Source of the DNA: Ulvibacterium sp965228935
GTDB lineage: Bacteria; Bacteroidota; Bacteroidia; Flavobacteriales; Flavobacteriaceae
Assembly (NCBI RefSeq): GCF_965228935.1
Contig: NZ_OZ245846.1
Span: forward strand, 5,818,140-5,882,139
Length of the DNA: 64,000 nucleotides
Reading direction: 5' to 3'
This document shows, in pieces, positions 34,908-45,100 of this stretch; the first letter of the stretch is position 1; each line of letters opens with the position of its first letter. The notes below the pieces were generated by a model. That model did not search any database, had not been told where the DNA came from, and saw only the letters and a list, made by a program, of their open reading frames with translations. The translations under genes were made by a program, and so were the position numbers.

Positions 34908-36731
34908 TTAATGATTTAATTCTTCCTCATCTTCTTGTAAGGGTACGGTCTGGGGCACAAAATCCTGACCTGGAATGATGTATTCCCCATTTTCGTCGGT
35001 CTTGCTATAATCATAGGCCCAACGATGAACATGCGGTATGGGACCGTCCCAATTTCCATGAATATGTTTTACCTCGGCCGTCCATTCTAAAGTAGTCGCG
35101 TTCCAAGGATTCTTCGGTCCTTTTTTACCATAAAAAATACTACTGATGAAGTTATAGGCGAAGACCAATTGCGCAGCTGCCGTTATCAATGCAAAAACCG
35201 TCATAAGAACTTGTACATCGGTCAATTCATCGAACATGGGAAATGCTGTATTCTCGTAATATCTCCTTGGTACTCCGGCCATACCCACAAAGTGCATGGG
35301 GAAGAATATTCCATAAGAACCAATGGCCGTAATCCAAAAATGGATGTATCCCAGATTTTTGTTCATCATTTTACTTTCGAACATCTTTGGAAACCAATGA
35401 TACACTCCGGCAAATAAACCATACAGTGCCGAGATACCCATTACCAAATGGAAGTGTGCCACTACAAAATAGGTATCATGCACATTGATGTCCAAGGTGC
35501 TGTCCCCTAAGATAATCCCAGTAAGACCTCCCGTGATAAATGTGGATACCATTCCTATGGAAAATAACATCCCTGGGTTCAATTGTAGATTTCCCTTCCA
35601 CAGGGTCGTTATCCAGTTAAACGCCTTTACGGCCGAAGGTATGGCTATCAAAAGGGTGGTAAACGTAAATACCGATCCCAAGAATGGGTTCATTCCGGAA
35701 ATGAACATATGATGCCCCCAAACGATCGTGGACAAAAATGCAATGGCCAATATGGAGGCGATCATAGCTCGATAGCCAAAAATGGGTTTACGGGCATTTA
35801 CGGACATTACCTCGGAAACTATACCCATTGCCGGTAGAATTACAATATAGACCTCCGGATGCCCTAAAAACCAAAAAAGGTGCTCGTACAATACAGGTGA
35901 TCCTCCTTGGTAATGTAAAACTTCTCCTTGAATAAAAATATCCGATAAAAAGAACGATGTTCCGAAACTTCTGTCCATAAGCAATAATAGACCAGCAGAT
36001 AACAGAACTGGGAAAGAGATTACCCCGATAATGGCTGTTACCAAAAATGCCCAAATCGTTAAAGGCAAACGAGTCATGGACATCCCCTTCGTCCTCAAAT
36101 TCAATACTGTAACGATATAGTTCAACGATCCCAAAAGGGACGAAGCAATAAATACGGTCATAGATACCAGCCATAGGGTCATTCCCATACCTGATCCGGA
36201 TTGGGCCATCGGCAAAGCACTTAATGGGGGATATACCGTCCATCCGGCGGACGCAGGACCGGCCTCCACGAAAAGTGAAATTACCATGATTACACTGGAC
36301 AAAAAGAACAACCAATATGATATCATGTTCAAAAAGCCGGATGCCATATCCCTGGCCCCTATTTGTAACGGTATCAAAAGATTACTAAAAGTACCACTCA
36401 ATCCGGCAGTAAGTACAAAAAATACCATAATGGTTCCATGAATGGTAACCAATGCCAGATAGATATCCGCATCCATTACCCCATCAGGCGCCCATTTGCC
36501 CAATAAAGTTTCGAATATGGGGAAGGATTCCCCCGGCCAGGCCAGTTGCATACGGAACAATAGGGACATGGCAATCCCCACAAAACCCATAATGAGCCCT
36601 GTAATCAGATATTGTCTAGCAATCATCTTGTGATCCTGACTGAATATATATTTGGTTATAAATGTCTCTTTGTGATGATGCCCATGATCATGTGCATGAT
36701 CTTCTACATGTGCTTGTGCCGTAACAGACAT
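34908..36731 (-). CDS. ctaD: Cytochrome c oxidase subunit I (aa3 type)
   Basis: A 607-residue catalytic subunit carrying heme a, heme a3 and CuB, which reduces O2 and pumps protons. About 12 helices are visible. The CuB/tyrosine helix contains FLGHPEVYIVILPAMG, the CuB His pair is VWGHHMFISGMNPF, and the heme ligands lie in HFHLVMGI-type and HDTYFVVAHFH. The N-terminus is unusually His-rich: seven His in residues 8-20 (HVEDHAHDHGHHHK). The C-terminal tail is acidic. It is the last gene of the act-cox operon. Confidence 0.97.
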   Translation of the reverse strand: MSVTAQAHVEDHAHDHGHHHKETFITKYIFSQDHKMIARQYLITGLIMGFVGIAMSLLFRMQLAWPGESFPIFETLLGKWAPDGVMDADIYLALVTIHGTIMVFFVLTAGLSGTFSNLLIPLQIGARDMASGFLNMISYWLFFLSSVIMVISLFVEAGPASAGWTVYPPLSALPMAQSGSGMGMTLWLVSMTVFIASSLLGSLNYIVTVLNLRTKGMSMTRLPLTIWAFLVTAIIGVISFPVLLSAGLLLLMDRSFGTSFFLSDIFIQGEVLHYQGGSPVLYEHLFWFLGHPEVYIVILPAMGIVSEVMSVNARKPIFGYRAMIASILAIAFLSTIVWGHHMFISGMNPFLGSVFTFTTLLIAIPSAVKAFNWITTLWKGNLQLNPGMLFSIGMVSTFITGGLTGIILGDSTLDINVHDTYFVVAHFHLVMGISALYGLFAGVYHWFPKMFESKMMNKNLGYIHFWITAIGSYGIFFPMHFVGMAGVPRRYYENTAFPMFDELTDVQVLMTVFALITAAAQLVFAYNFISSIFYGKKGPKNPWNATTLEWTAEVKHIHGNWDGPIPHVHRWAYDYSKTDENGEYIIPGQDFVPQTVPLQEDEEELNH

Positions 36732-36775
36732 AATTTTACTTTTTTAATTATCTTTTTCTTTTTCTAGCAATATTT

Positions 36776-37900
36776 TTAATCCTGAGTCTCATTAGACAGC
36801 TCTGCCATTTCCGCTCCAGCAGGGTTGAAATCGGGTTCTTGCCCCTCCGCCACCATAACGGTCTCCGCAAAGGTCTTCTGGGATTTTATCCATTCATTAT
36901 ACTCTTCCTCGGTCTCCACAATGATCTTCATTTGCATATTGTAATGCGACTTACCACATATTTTGTTGCAAATGAGCACATAGTCAAATTCCCATGGATC
37001 GGAATTTGGTCTTCCTTCCGCAGCCCATTCCGCCCGAAGTGCATTGGTACGTTTCACTTTTTCCACGACATCCGGATTTTGCCGCATTTGTTCCGTTGTA
37101 GTAATCGGCGTAAACGAAAACTCTGTTGTCATTCCCGGTACACAATTCATTTGGGCCCGGAAATGTGGCATGTACGCCGAATGCAATACGTCTTGGGAGC
37201 GCATTTTAAAATTTACCTTCCTGCCTACGGGTAAGTGAAGTTCTTTTACGATAATATCGTCGGCGGCGTAGGAATCCGACTCATCCAATCCCAATACATT
37301 TGCCTTATCAATATCTATCATCCTAACATTGGCCCCGCCCAAAACATTATCTTCCCCGGCATATCGGGCCGTCCAATTGAATTGCTGGGCATAGAGTTCC
37401 ACTATTAATGGATCGTCCTCATCATTGATGTCCATAATATTGGTCCACGTATATAAGCCCCATAATATGAGCCCTGCCAATACAATTACCGGGATTATGG
37501 TCCATATAAATTCCAAACGGTCATTATCCGCATAAAAAAGAGCTTTCTTACCTTTCTCCCCCCTATACTTATACCCGAAATAGTGAAGCAATGCCTGCGT
37601 AATGGTCTGTACAAAGAATATGATGATGAAGGACACCAACATTAGATAATCGTAACCGCCCCCATGTTCGGATGCGGCCTCCGGGAGCAATACCTTTGAG
37701 TATTTCCAAAAGCTAAAAATGGTAATGCCATAAATGAATATCAAAAACGCGAACAATAGGTAACCATTGTATTTGTTATCGGAATCATTGGCTATTTCCG
37801 AAGTATTTGTTTTGAGTTGGGCAAATTCGAACATCTTTGTCATCTGCCAAATTGCGATTGCCACGAGAACTAAAACAACTAAAACCAGTAATGTAGTCAT
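36776..37900 (-). CDS. ctaC: Cytochrome c oxidase subunit II with extra N-terminal helices and CuA-loop insertion
   Basis: A 374-residue subunit that takes electrons at the binuclear CuA site. The ligands are visible: His240 in QDVLHSAYMPHFRAQ, and Cys311, Cys315, His319 and Met322 in CNKICGKSHYNM. The position usually occupied by Glu between the two Cys is Lys313. Four hydrophobic helices appear (about 3-20, 46-64, 85-104, 133-150) where standard subunit II has two. About 35 extra residues, EQMRQNPDVVEKVKRTNALR and following, lie between the PGM strand and the CuA loop. It probably docks on ActE/ActA encoded just upstream. Confidence 0.95.
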   Translation of the reverse strand: MTTLLVLVVLVLVAIAIWQMTKMFEFAQLKTNTSEIANDSDNKYNGYLLFAFLIFIYGITIFSFWKYSKVLLPEAASEHGGGYDYLMLVSFIIIFFVQTITQALLHYFGYKYRGEKGKKALFYADNDRLEFIWTIIPVIVLAGLILWGLYTWTNIMDINDEDDPLIVELYAQQFNWTARYAGEDNVLGGANVRMIDIDKANVLGLDESDSYAADDIIVKELHLPVGRKVNFKMRSQDVLHSAYMPHFRAQMNCVPGMTTEFSFTPITTTEQMRQNPDVVEKVKRTNALRAEWAAEGRPNSDPWEFDYVLICNKICGKSHYNMQMKIIVETEEEYNEWIKSQKTFAETVMVAEGQEPDFNPAGAEMAELSNETQD

Positions 37901-37931
37901 TGTATGATTTGAAATTATTCTTTAAAATCCG

Positions 37932-39236
37932 TTAATAGTGAAAATGCCTACTTTCCTCAATAAATGGGTTTCGCTTTGGTTGTAAAGGAACCGTACCGAG
38001 AGCCCTGAAAACCCAAAATATGAAAAGTCCCGCAAAGAAAAGAATCGCCCCGATTTCGGGAATACCAATATACCATTGATCACCAACGGTAGCCGGCATG
38101 ATCATATTGAATACGTCAATGTAATGTCCGGCTAGGATAACGATTCCGGCCATAATTACGAACCAATTAATTCGCTTATAATCACTATTCATTAAAATCA
38201 AGAAGGGAAACACAAAGTTCATCACTACCATTCCAAAGAAAGGCAATTTGTAATCCTCAATCCTTGAAACGAAATATGTAACCTCCTCGGGAATGTTGGA
38301 ATACCAAATTAACATAAACTGTGAAAACCAGAGATAGGTCCAAAAAATACTGATTCCGAACATAAACTTGGCCAGGTCGTGGATATGGCTATCGTTCACA
38401 TCTGGCAAGTAGTTCTTTGATTTCAAGTAAATGGTGACCATGGCAATGACCGTTATGCCCGATACGAACATACTGGCAAAAACATACCATCCAAACAAGG
38501 TACTGAACCAATGGGGATCCACGCTCATGATCCAATCCCAGGACATCATGGATTCCGAAACGAGGTAAAATACCAAAAATCCGGCGGAAATCTTAAAGTT
38601 CAATTTGAAGCTTGAATTGTCATTGGACTCATCCTGTTTAATGGATAATTTTCGGGAATATTCCCGATAAAGAATCCATCCGCCCAGGAATATCGCTGCC
38701 CTGACCAAAAAGAAAATCGGATTAAGATATCCTGCTTTTCCCAGTAACAATTTATCATGGGCCACCACCTCCGCATCCATCCAAACAAACAGATGGTTCA
38801 TATGCATTACCGAAAGTACCAGAATAACAAAGACGATAATGCCGCCGGGTACCAGATAGGCAGTAATCCCCTCCATAACCCGGAACAACAATGGCGACCA
38901 TCCTGCCTGCGAGGCGCGTTGAACCGCATAAAAGGCCAAAGTTCCCAAGGCGATCATAAAGAAAAAGAAAGCTGCTACATATAATGCCGCCCAAGGCTTA
39001 TTTTGCAATTGGTGCAATAAGTGCTCATCATGGGAAGCATCATGTTCCCCATGGGAATCCGTGCCGGTATGTGCTTCTCCATGAGAACCTCCGTGACCAT
39101 CGTCATGGCTGGCCACCATGGCCTTGGCTTCTTCCACGGATGTGGGCATGGTAAGAAAACCGTAGCCCAATCCCAAGGCTCCCACCACCATCAATACTAT
39201 AGAAGCAATTTTTAATCTACTTGAAAAGGTGTACAT
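37932..39236 (-). CDS. actF: Alternative complex III membrane subunit ActF (NrfD-like)
   Basis: A 434-residue quinol:cytochrome c oxidoreductase membrane subunit with about ten helices, a paralogue of ActC. In known complexes it supports the membrane core. Residues 44-75, between the first two helices, hold nine His within 32 residues (ASHDDGHGGSHGEAHTGTDS and following). The operon position, after ActE and before oxidase subunit II, is typical. The N-terminal helix (about 8-28) and the extended His-rich loop should be checked against structures. Confidence 0.93.
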   Translation of the reverse strand: MYTFSSRLKIASIVLMVVGALGLGYGFLTMPTSVEEAKAMVASHDDGHGGSHGEAHTGTDSHGEHDASHDEHLLHQLQNKPWAALYVAAFFFFMIALGTLAFYAVQRASQAGWSPLLFRVMEGITAYLVPGGIIVFVILVLSVMHMNHLFVWMDAEVVAHDKLLLGKAGYLNPIFFLVRAAIFLGGWILYREYSRKLSIKQDESNDNSSFKLNFKISAGFLVFYLVSESMMSWDWIMSVDPHWFSTLFGWYVFASMFVSGITVIAMVTIYLKSKNYLPDVNDSHIHDLAKFMFGISIFWTYLWFSQFMLIWYSNIPEEVTYFVSRIEDYKLPFFGMVVMNFVFPFLILMNSDYKRINWFVIMAGIVILAGHYIDVFNMIMPATVGDQWYIGIPEIGAILFFAGLFIFWVFRALGTVPLQPKRNPFIEESRHFHY

Positions 39237-39249
39237 ATTGATCTATGTA

Positions 39250-39810
39250 TTATTTTGTTAAGTCTTCCTTTAATTTCATTACATATTCCGAAACCTGCCA
39301 CATCTCCGTGGTGTTCATTTGGGATGCATAGGATCCCATGGAATTTAAACCGTATTGGACGGTGTGAAAGGTGGTGCCCACCGTGATATTCCTTGCCGCA
39401 TCGGCATAGCTGGGTACGCCCAATATCTTTTCCCGTTTCACCAAATTCCCCTGACCCTTGCCGTTTGCCCCATGGCATATGGCACAGTAGATATCATATA
39501 GTTCTTTTCCAACAGCCAGATTTTCCTCTCTTTGCAATGAATCCAAAGGACTTGATTGTAATCGCGCCAATTCCTTTCCTTCGAGTGTATTCTCAAACCC
39601 ATAGGGCAACCAGCCCCTGGGTATCGTATTCTCCGGCGGTGCCAAAGCTTCCGTGCCTTTGGGCAAAAAATAGACCTCGTCATAGGTCTCATAGCCTACG
39701 GCCTCATACATATTGGGCATATATTGATAATTCGGAATCTTTTCATCCTGACAGGAAAAAAAGACCAAAACCCCGACCAATACTATTCCTATTTTACCAA
39801 AACTTTTCAT
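39250..39810 (-). CDS. actE: Alternative complex III monoheme cytochrome c subunit ActE (lipoprotein)
   Basis: A 186-residue lipoprotein with a lipobox (VFFSC, Cys20) and one class I cytochrome c domain. The heme site CAICHGANGKGQG begins at Cys109, and the axial Met is probably in GLNSMGSYASQM. In the complex it carries electrons from ActA to the oxidase. The longest frame starts at TTG at 39816; I choose the ATG at 39810 (MKSFGKIG), two bases after the ActD stop codon. It sits between actD and actF. Confidence 0.94.
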   Translation of the reverse strand: MKSFGKIGIVLVGVLVFFSCQDEKIPNYQYMPNMYEAVGYETYDEVYFLPKGTEALAPPENTIPRGWLPYGFENTLEGKELARLQSSPLDSLQREENLAVGKELYDIYCAICHGANGKGQGNLVKREKILGVPSYADAARNITVGTTFHTVQYGLNSMGSYASQMNTTEMWQVSEYVMKLKEDLTK

Positions 39811-39812
39811 AT

Positions 39813-40343
39813 TCAATGACCGTTTTTATCTGCTATGCTTATCTCCACCGCACCGGTATCCAACAATAAATTACGCAATTCCTTTTCATTGTCATGGATT
39901 TCGATTTCCATCACAAAATGATCGTCCGTTGTTCTTACATCCGGATTTTCGGCTTTTTTAAATGGCCATAGCCTACTTCTCAGATAAAAGGTGATAACCA
40001 TTAGGTGAGCTGCAAAAAATACGGTCAGCTCAAACATAATGGGGACGAATGCGGGCATATTCTCGATATAGCTAAAGCTCGGCTTTCCTCCAATATCCTG
40101 GGGCCAATCATCTATCATGATGTAATCCATCATTGCAATGGCCACGGCAAGCCCCAAACAACCATACATAAAGGATGTAATGGCAATCCGAGTCGGTGCC
40201 AGTCCCATAGCTTTATCCAAACCATGTACCGGAAAAGGACAATACACTTCCTCTATATGATGTTTGGCCTCTTTTATCCTTTTGACCGCATGCATCAACA
40301 CATCATCATCATTATAGTAAGCATGTATAACTTTAGATGCCAT
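39813..40343 (-). CDS. actD: Alternative complex III subunit ActD (DUF3341)
   Basis: A 176-residue membrane protein of the DUF3341 family with two central helices (about 57-75 and 96-120). Its N-terminal half is a soluble domain with HIEEVYCPFPVHGLDKAMGL. ActD is a structural subunit on the cytoplasmic side, next to ActC. The start lies one base after the ActC stop codon, and the actE start lies two bases after its own stop, showing tight operon packing. Confidence 0.95.
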   Translation of the reverse strand: MASKVIHAYYNDDDVLMHAVKRIKEAKHHIEEVYCPFPVHGLDKAMGLAPTRIAITSFMYGCLGLAVAIAMMDYIMIDDWPQDIGGKPSFSYIENMPAFVPIMFELTVFFAAHLMVITFYLRSRLWPFKKAENPDVRTTDDHFVMEIEIHDNEKELRNLLLDTGAVEISIADKNGH

Positions 40344-40344
40344 A

Positions 40345-42072
40345 TTATTTGTTGTTATTTAAACTTCTTGCTTGTCCGGCCCAATCATCCCGCTGTGCCC
40401 GTCCCGGGAAAGAACCTGTAATGGAGTCCAAAAGGTTATACTCCTTCTCAGTCATCTTACTCACTTGCGCAAAGGTGAATATCCCGATTTGGTTCAGGGT
40501 CTTTTCCATTTGTGGGCCAATTCCCTTGACCTTCTTTAAATCATCAGGCGTTTCCGTGTTTGCATCGAATGCCCCAATCGAGTCCAAAAGGGTTGAAACT
40601 TGACTTTTCTGTTCTTCTTCAGTCAATGATTTTTCCTCAACCACGCTCTCCTTGATTTCGGCAGTTTTGGTAATCTCATATAGTGGCTTTCCTGCTTCCC
40701 TAAGTTTTTTATAGCGTTCCCCGGAAGATTTTAATATGGTCTTCACCTCCGCCTGTGCTATTACAGGGAAAGTCCGGGCATAAAGTAGGAACAATACAAA
40801 AAAGAAGCCCAAAGTCCCGATGAATATGCCTATATCCACAAAAGTAGGGGAGAACATGGTCCATGAAGAGGGAAGGTAATCCCTATGAAGCGAGGTTACG
40901 ATAATCACAAAGCGTTCGAACCACATTCCAATGTTCACCACGATGGAAATAAAGAACGAGAACATGATACTGGTCCGCAACTTTTTGAACCACATGAACT
41001 GTGGTGAAAATACGTTACAGGTCATCATGGCCCAATATGCCCACCAGTAAGGCCCCGTGGCCCTATTTAAAAAGGCGTACTGTTCATATTCCACACCGGA
41101 ATACCAGGCCACAAAAAGCTCTGTAATATAAGCGCAGCCCACAATGGATCCCGTAATCATAATGATGATGTTCATCAGCTCAATATGCTGTACGGTTATG
41201 TATGCCTCCAGACGACAGACTTTGCGCATTATGATCAACAACGTATTTACCATGGCGAAGCCCGAGAAAACGGCACCGGCAACGAAGTAAGGTGGGAAAA
41301 TCGTTGTATGCCATCCAGGAATCACGGACGTGGCAAAGTCAAATGATACGATAGTGTGTACGGAAAGTACCAAAGGGGTGGCCAAACCAGCCAGTACCAA
41401 GGAAACCTCCTCAAAGCGCTGCCAATCCTTGGCGCGCCCACTCCATCCAAAGCTCAATAAACTATATATTTTCTTTTGAAATGGCTTGACCGCACGATCG
41501 CGAATCATTGCAAAATCCGGCAAAAGGCCTGTCCACCAAAACACCAAAGACACGGAAAGGTAGGTTGAAATGGCGAAAACGTCCCATAGTAGGGGTGAAT
41601 TGAAGTTCACCCAAAGTGAACCGAACTGATTGGGAATAGGCAGTACCCAATAACCCAACCAAGGACGACCCATGTGAATAATAGGGAATAATCCGGCTTG
41701 GATTACGGAAAAGATGGTCATGGCCTCCGCAGAACGGTTGATGGCCATTCTCCATTTTTGACGGAACAGTAACAATACGGCCGAAATCAACGTTCCCGCA
41801 TGACCAATACCTACCCACCAAACAAAATTGGTGATGTCCCATGCCCAGTTAACGGTCTTGTTCAAACCCCAAGTACCGATACCTGTAGAAATAGTATAAA
41901 TTATACACCCAACACCCCAAAGAAATGCCACCAAGGCAATGGTAAAGACAATCCACCATTGCTTATTGGCCCTTCCCTCGACCGGGGCGGCAATATCCAC
42001 GGTTACATCGTGGTAGCCTTTGTCCCCAATTACTAAGGGCCTTCGTATAGGTGCTTCGTAATGCGACGCCAT
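40345..42072 (-). CDS. actC: Alternative complex III quinol-binding subunit ActC (NrfD-like) with C-terminal HhH extension
   Basis: A 575-residue polysulfide-reductase-like (NrfD) membrane subunit that binds quinol in the complex. About ten helices occupy residues 35-455; family segments include WWVGIGHAGTLISAVLLLF and PIIHMGRPWL. After a charged linker, residues about 505-565 form a helix-hairpin-helix-like domain: DLKKVKGIGPQMEKTLNQIG, then FTFAQVSKM and GSFPGRAQRDDWAGQARSL. This extension resembles the C-terminal tail seen on some NuoE and ribosomal L21 proteins. The reaction does not need it, and its role is unknown. Confidence 0.95.
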   Translation of the reverse strand: MASHYEAPIRRPLVIGDKGYHDVTVDIAAPVEGRANKQWWIVFTIALVAFLWGVGCIIYTISTGIGTWGLNKTVNWAWDITNFVWWVGIGHAGTLISAVLLLFRQKWRMAINRSAEAMTIFSVIQAGLFPIIHMGRPWLGYWVLPIPNQFGSLWVNFNSPLLWDVFAISTYLSVSLVFWWTGLLPDFAMIRDRAVKPFQKKIYSLLSFGWSGRAKDWQRFEEVSLVLAGLATPLVLSVHTIVSFDFATSVIPGWHTTIFPPYFVAGAVFSGFAMVNTLLIIMRKVCRLEAYITVQHIELMNIIIMITGSIVGCAYITELFVAWYSGVEYEQYAFLNRATGPYWWAYWAMMTCNVFSPQFMWFKKLRTSIMFSFFISIVVNIGMWFERFVIIVTSLHRDYLPSSWTMFSPTFVDIGIFIGTLGFFFVLFLLYARTFPVIAQAEVKTILKSSGERYKKLREAGKPLYEITKTAEIKESVVEEKSLTEEEQKSQVSTLLDSIGAFDANTETPDDLKKVKGIGPQMEKTLNQIGIFTFAQVSKMTEKEYNLLDSITGSFPGRAQRDDWAGQARSLNNNK

Positions 42073-42106
42073 AGATTTCTATTATAGTTGTTTCTTATTG
42101 TATGGT

Positions 42107-45100
42107 TTAAGCTTCGTTGGTATTCCTAACCTTTACATGATAGAACACATTGGGTTTGGTCCCTACATGCTCCAACAGATGGTACATACGGTCACTTTTT
42201 GCCAATTCGGCAACCTGGCTCTCCTCGTCATTTACATCCCCAAATACGATTGCCCCTGTGCTACACGCCGATGAACATGCTGTCTGGAACTCTCCGTCCT
42301 TAATGGTACGTCCCTCGCGCTTCGCATCCAAAATGGTCTTCTGTGTTTTTTGGATACAAAGGGAGCACTTTTCTATAACACCCCTTGAACGTACATTTAC
42401 ATCCGGATTTAGAACCATCTTGCCCAAATCGTTGTTCATATAGTAATCAAACTCATCGTTGTTATTGTACAGGAACCAATTGAACCTTCTAACTTTATAG
42501 GGACAGTTATTGGCACAATAACGGGTACCGACACATCGGTTATAGGCCATTTGGTTCTGCCCTTGTCGACCGTGTGATGTGGCCGCAACAGGACAAACCG
42601 TCTCACAGGGCGCATGATTACAATGCTGGCACATTACAGGCTGAAAAGCCACCTGTGGATTGGTAGCCGGATGCTCCAATTCCCCAAAGCCTCCCAAGGA
42701 ACCTCTTTCCCCAGAAAGACCGTCGAATTCATCTTTTTTGGTATTATCCTCCTCAAAAGTATCCTCTGAGGAATAGTATCTATCTATACGCAGCCAGTGC
42801 ATATCCCTGGAAAGTCTTACTTCCTGTTTTCCGACCACAGGAACATTGTTCTCTGCATGACAAGCAATGACACAGGCACCACAACCGGTACAGGCATTCA
42901 AGTCTATGGACATATTGAAGTGATGCCCAATGGACCGATCAAAACTGTCCCAAAGGTCTACGGTTGTCGCAGGTACCTCTTGGTGGTTCAGGGATACCAC
43001 GGGAACGTAATTCCATTCGGCGTGATCTTTGGTATTGAAAATTTCCAGGGTAGTTTCTTTGATGATATCACCCCTTCCCATCAATGTCTTATGCAACTGA
43101 ACACAGGCAAATTCGTGCATTCCCAACGATTTTTCAATCGTTACCGACTGAATGGCATTGAAATTTTGGTACAATACATAGCCATTAACACCGGTCTGCA
43201 TTTCGGATTTCATCCCTACTTTTCTACCGTAACCAAAAGAGAGTCCTACCGATCCGTTGGCTTGCCCGGGTTGCACAATAACGGGAACCTTATCAATAGA
43301 TACCCCGTTTACCGTAAGCTTCACATAACTTCCGTCCATACCGCCGTTGGCCACATGTTCATTCACCAATCCCATTTGTTCGGCATCCGCTTTGGAAACG
43401 GTAACATAGTTATCCCAGGACACCCGGGTAATGGGGTCTGGGAATTCCTGTAACCATGGGTTATTGGCCTGTTGCCCATCTCCCATACCTATTTTGGAGT
43501 AGAGTGTCAGTTCCATACCTCCACCGCTGGTAGCATTCGATAAACTACGTACTGCAGAAGCTATGGGCGCAACAGACGAACCTGAAGTTGATTCTTCGGT
43601 CGTAGTTGCATCCGATGTTTCCTTATCTTGTTGACCCATAGTATTTTCCGGATCGACCATATCATCGGAAGTTACGAATACCCCATCGTGAAGAGCTTTG
43701 TTCCAATCGGCCCCGTTCAATACAAATGTCCCCCAAGTTTCCTTTATGTAATCATAAAAGCTAACGTCTCGGCCCATCCATGCCAATAGTGCGGTTTGAA
43801 ATTGCCTGGTATCAAACAATTCCTTAATGGTGGGCTGTATAAGGCCATAATGGCCTTTTTTGATCTGCGCGTCCCCCCAAGACTCCAAAAAGTGGTTGGT
43901 AGCCGCCGTATATTGAGTAACCTCCGTTGTTTCGTTCCAATTGGTGGAGAATACAACGGACAGATCTACCTTTTCAATACCACTGGCAAAATCCGCCGCA
44001 TTGGGTAAGGTGTACATGGGGTTTACCCCATCCATAATCAAGGCACCGACCTTCCCGGAGTTCATATCGGCAATCAATTCATTTACGGCCTTCGTACTTC
44101 CCTGTCTACTATATTTCGGGGACTTAGGATCAAATGCATTACTACCCAACATTTCATTTATGGCCAAAACAACGGACTGGGCATTTATATCATCAATACC
44201 CGTAACTACTACCGTATTGCCCGTATTCTTTTTAATCTGTGCCACTACGGCATCCAGTGCTTGTTCTGCATCCCCAATCTCACCGCTTACGGAGGTGCCA
44301 TTTAATTTAGCATACAGCTTGGCCAGGGCAACTTTTTGTTGCATGGGCGTCAATGGAACGCGTTTATCAGCATTGGCACCGGTAAGGGACATATTGGCCT
44401 CAAACTGGATGTGCCTGGACATCTTCCCATTTTTTGGAATCCTTCCCTTGGCATAACCGCTATCGTATCCACCACCTTGCCAGTCGGCCAAGAAATCGGC
44501 CCCAAAGGAAACGATCAAATCCGCCTTTGAAAAATCATAGTCCGCCAAGGCGCGTTCCCCATATCGGTTCTCGAAAGCCGTAAGGGCGGCATCCTCGGAA
44601 ATCGCGTCATAAATAACATGGTTCACATCGCCATACATTTCCTTAAACTCCTCCAAAAGCCTGGAAGTAGAAGGACTTGCATAGGTTTGTGTCAACAGGG
44701 CAATTTGCTTGCCGGAACCTTTTAAGCTACCCAACTTGGCCCTTACCCCGGCATCCAAAGCATCCCATTCCACAGGCTCCCCATTGGCCAAAGGGCCTTG
44801 CAATCTTGTACTGTCATATAGGGATAAAACCGAGGCCTGCACCCTTGCGTTCGCGCTTCCACCTACTTTGGCATCCGTATTGTTCTCAACCTTAATCGGT
44901 CTACCTTCCCTTGTCTTTATCAGAATACTCGCAAAATCAAAACCGTTGGCGATCGTAGTCGCATAATAGTTGGCCACGCCCGGAACAATATTTTCCGGTT
45001 GCACAACATAAGGAATGGATTTACGGACAGGGCCCTGACAGGCCGCTAGGGAAGCCGCAGCGGTACTGAAACCCACATACTTTAGGAAATCCCTTCGATT

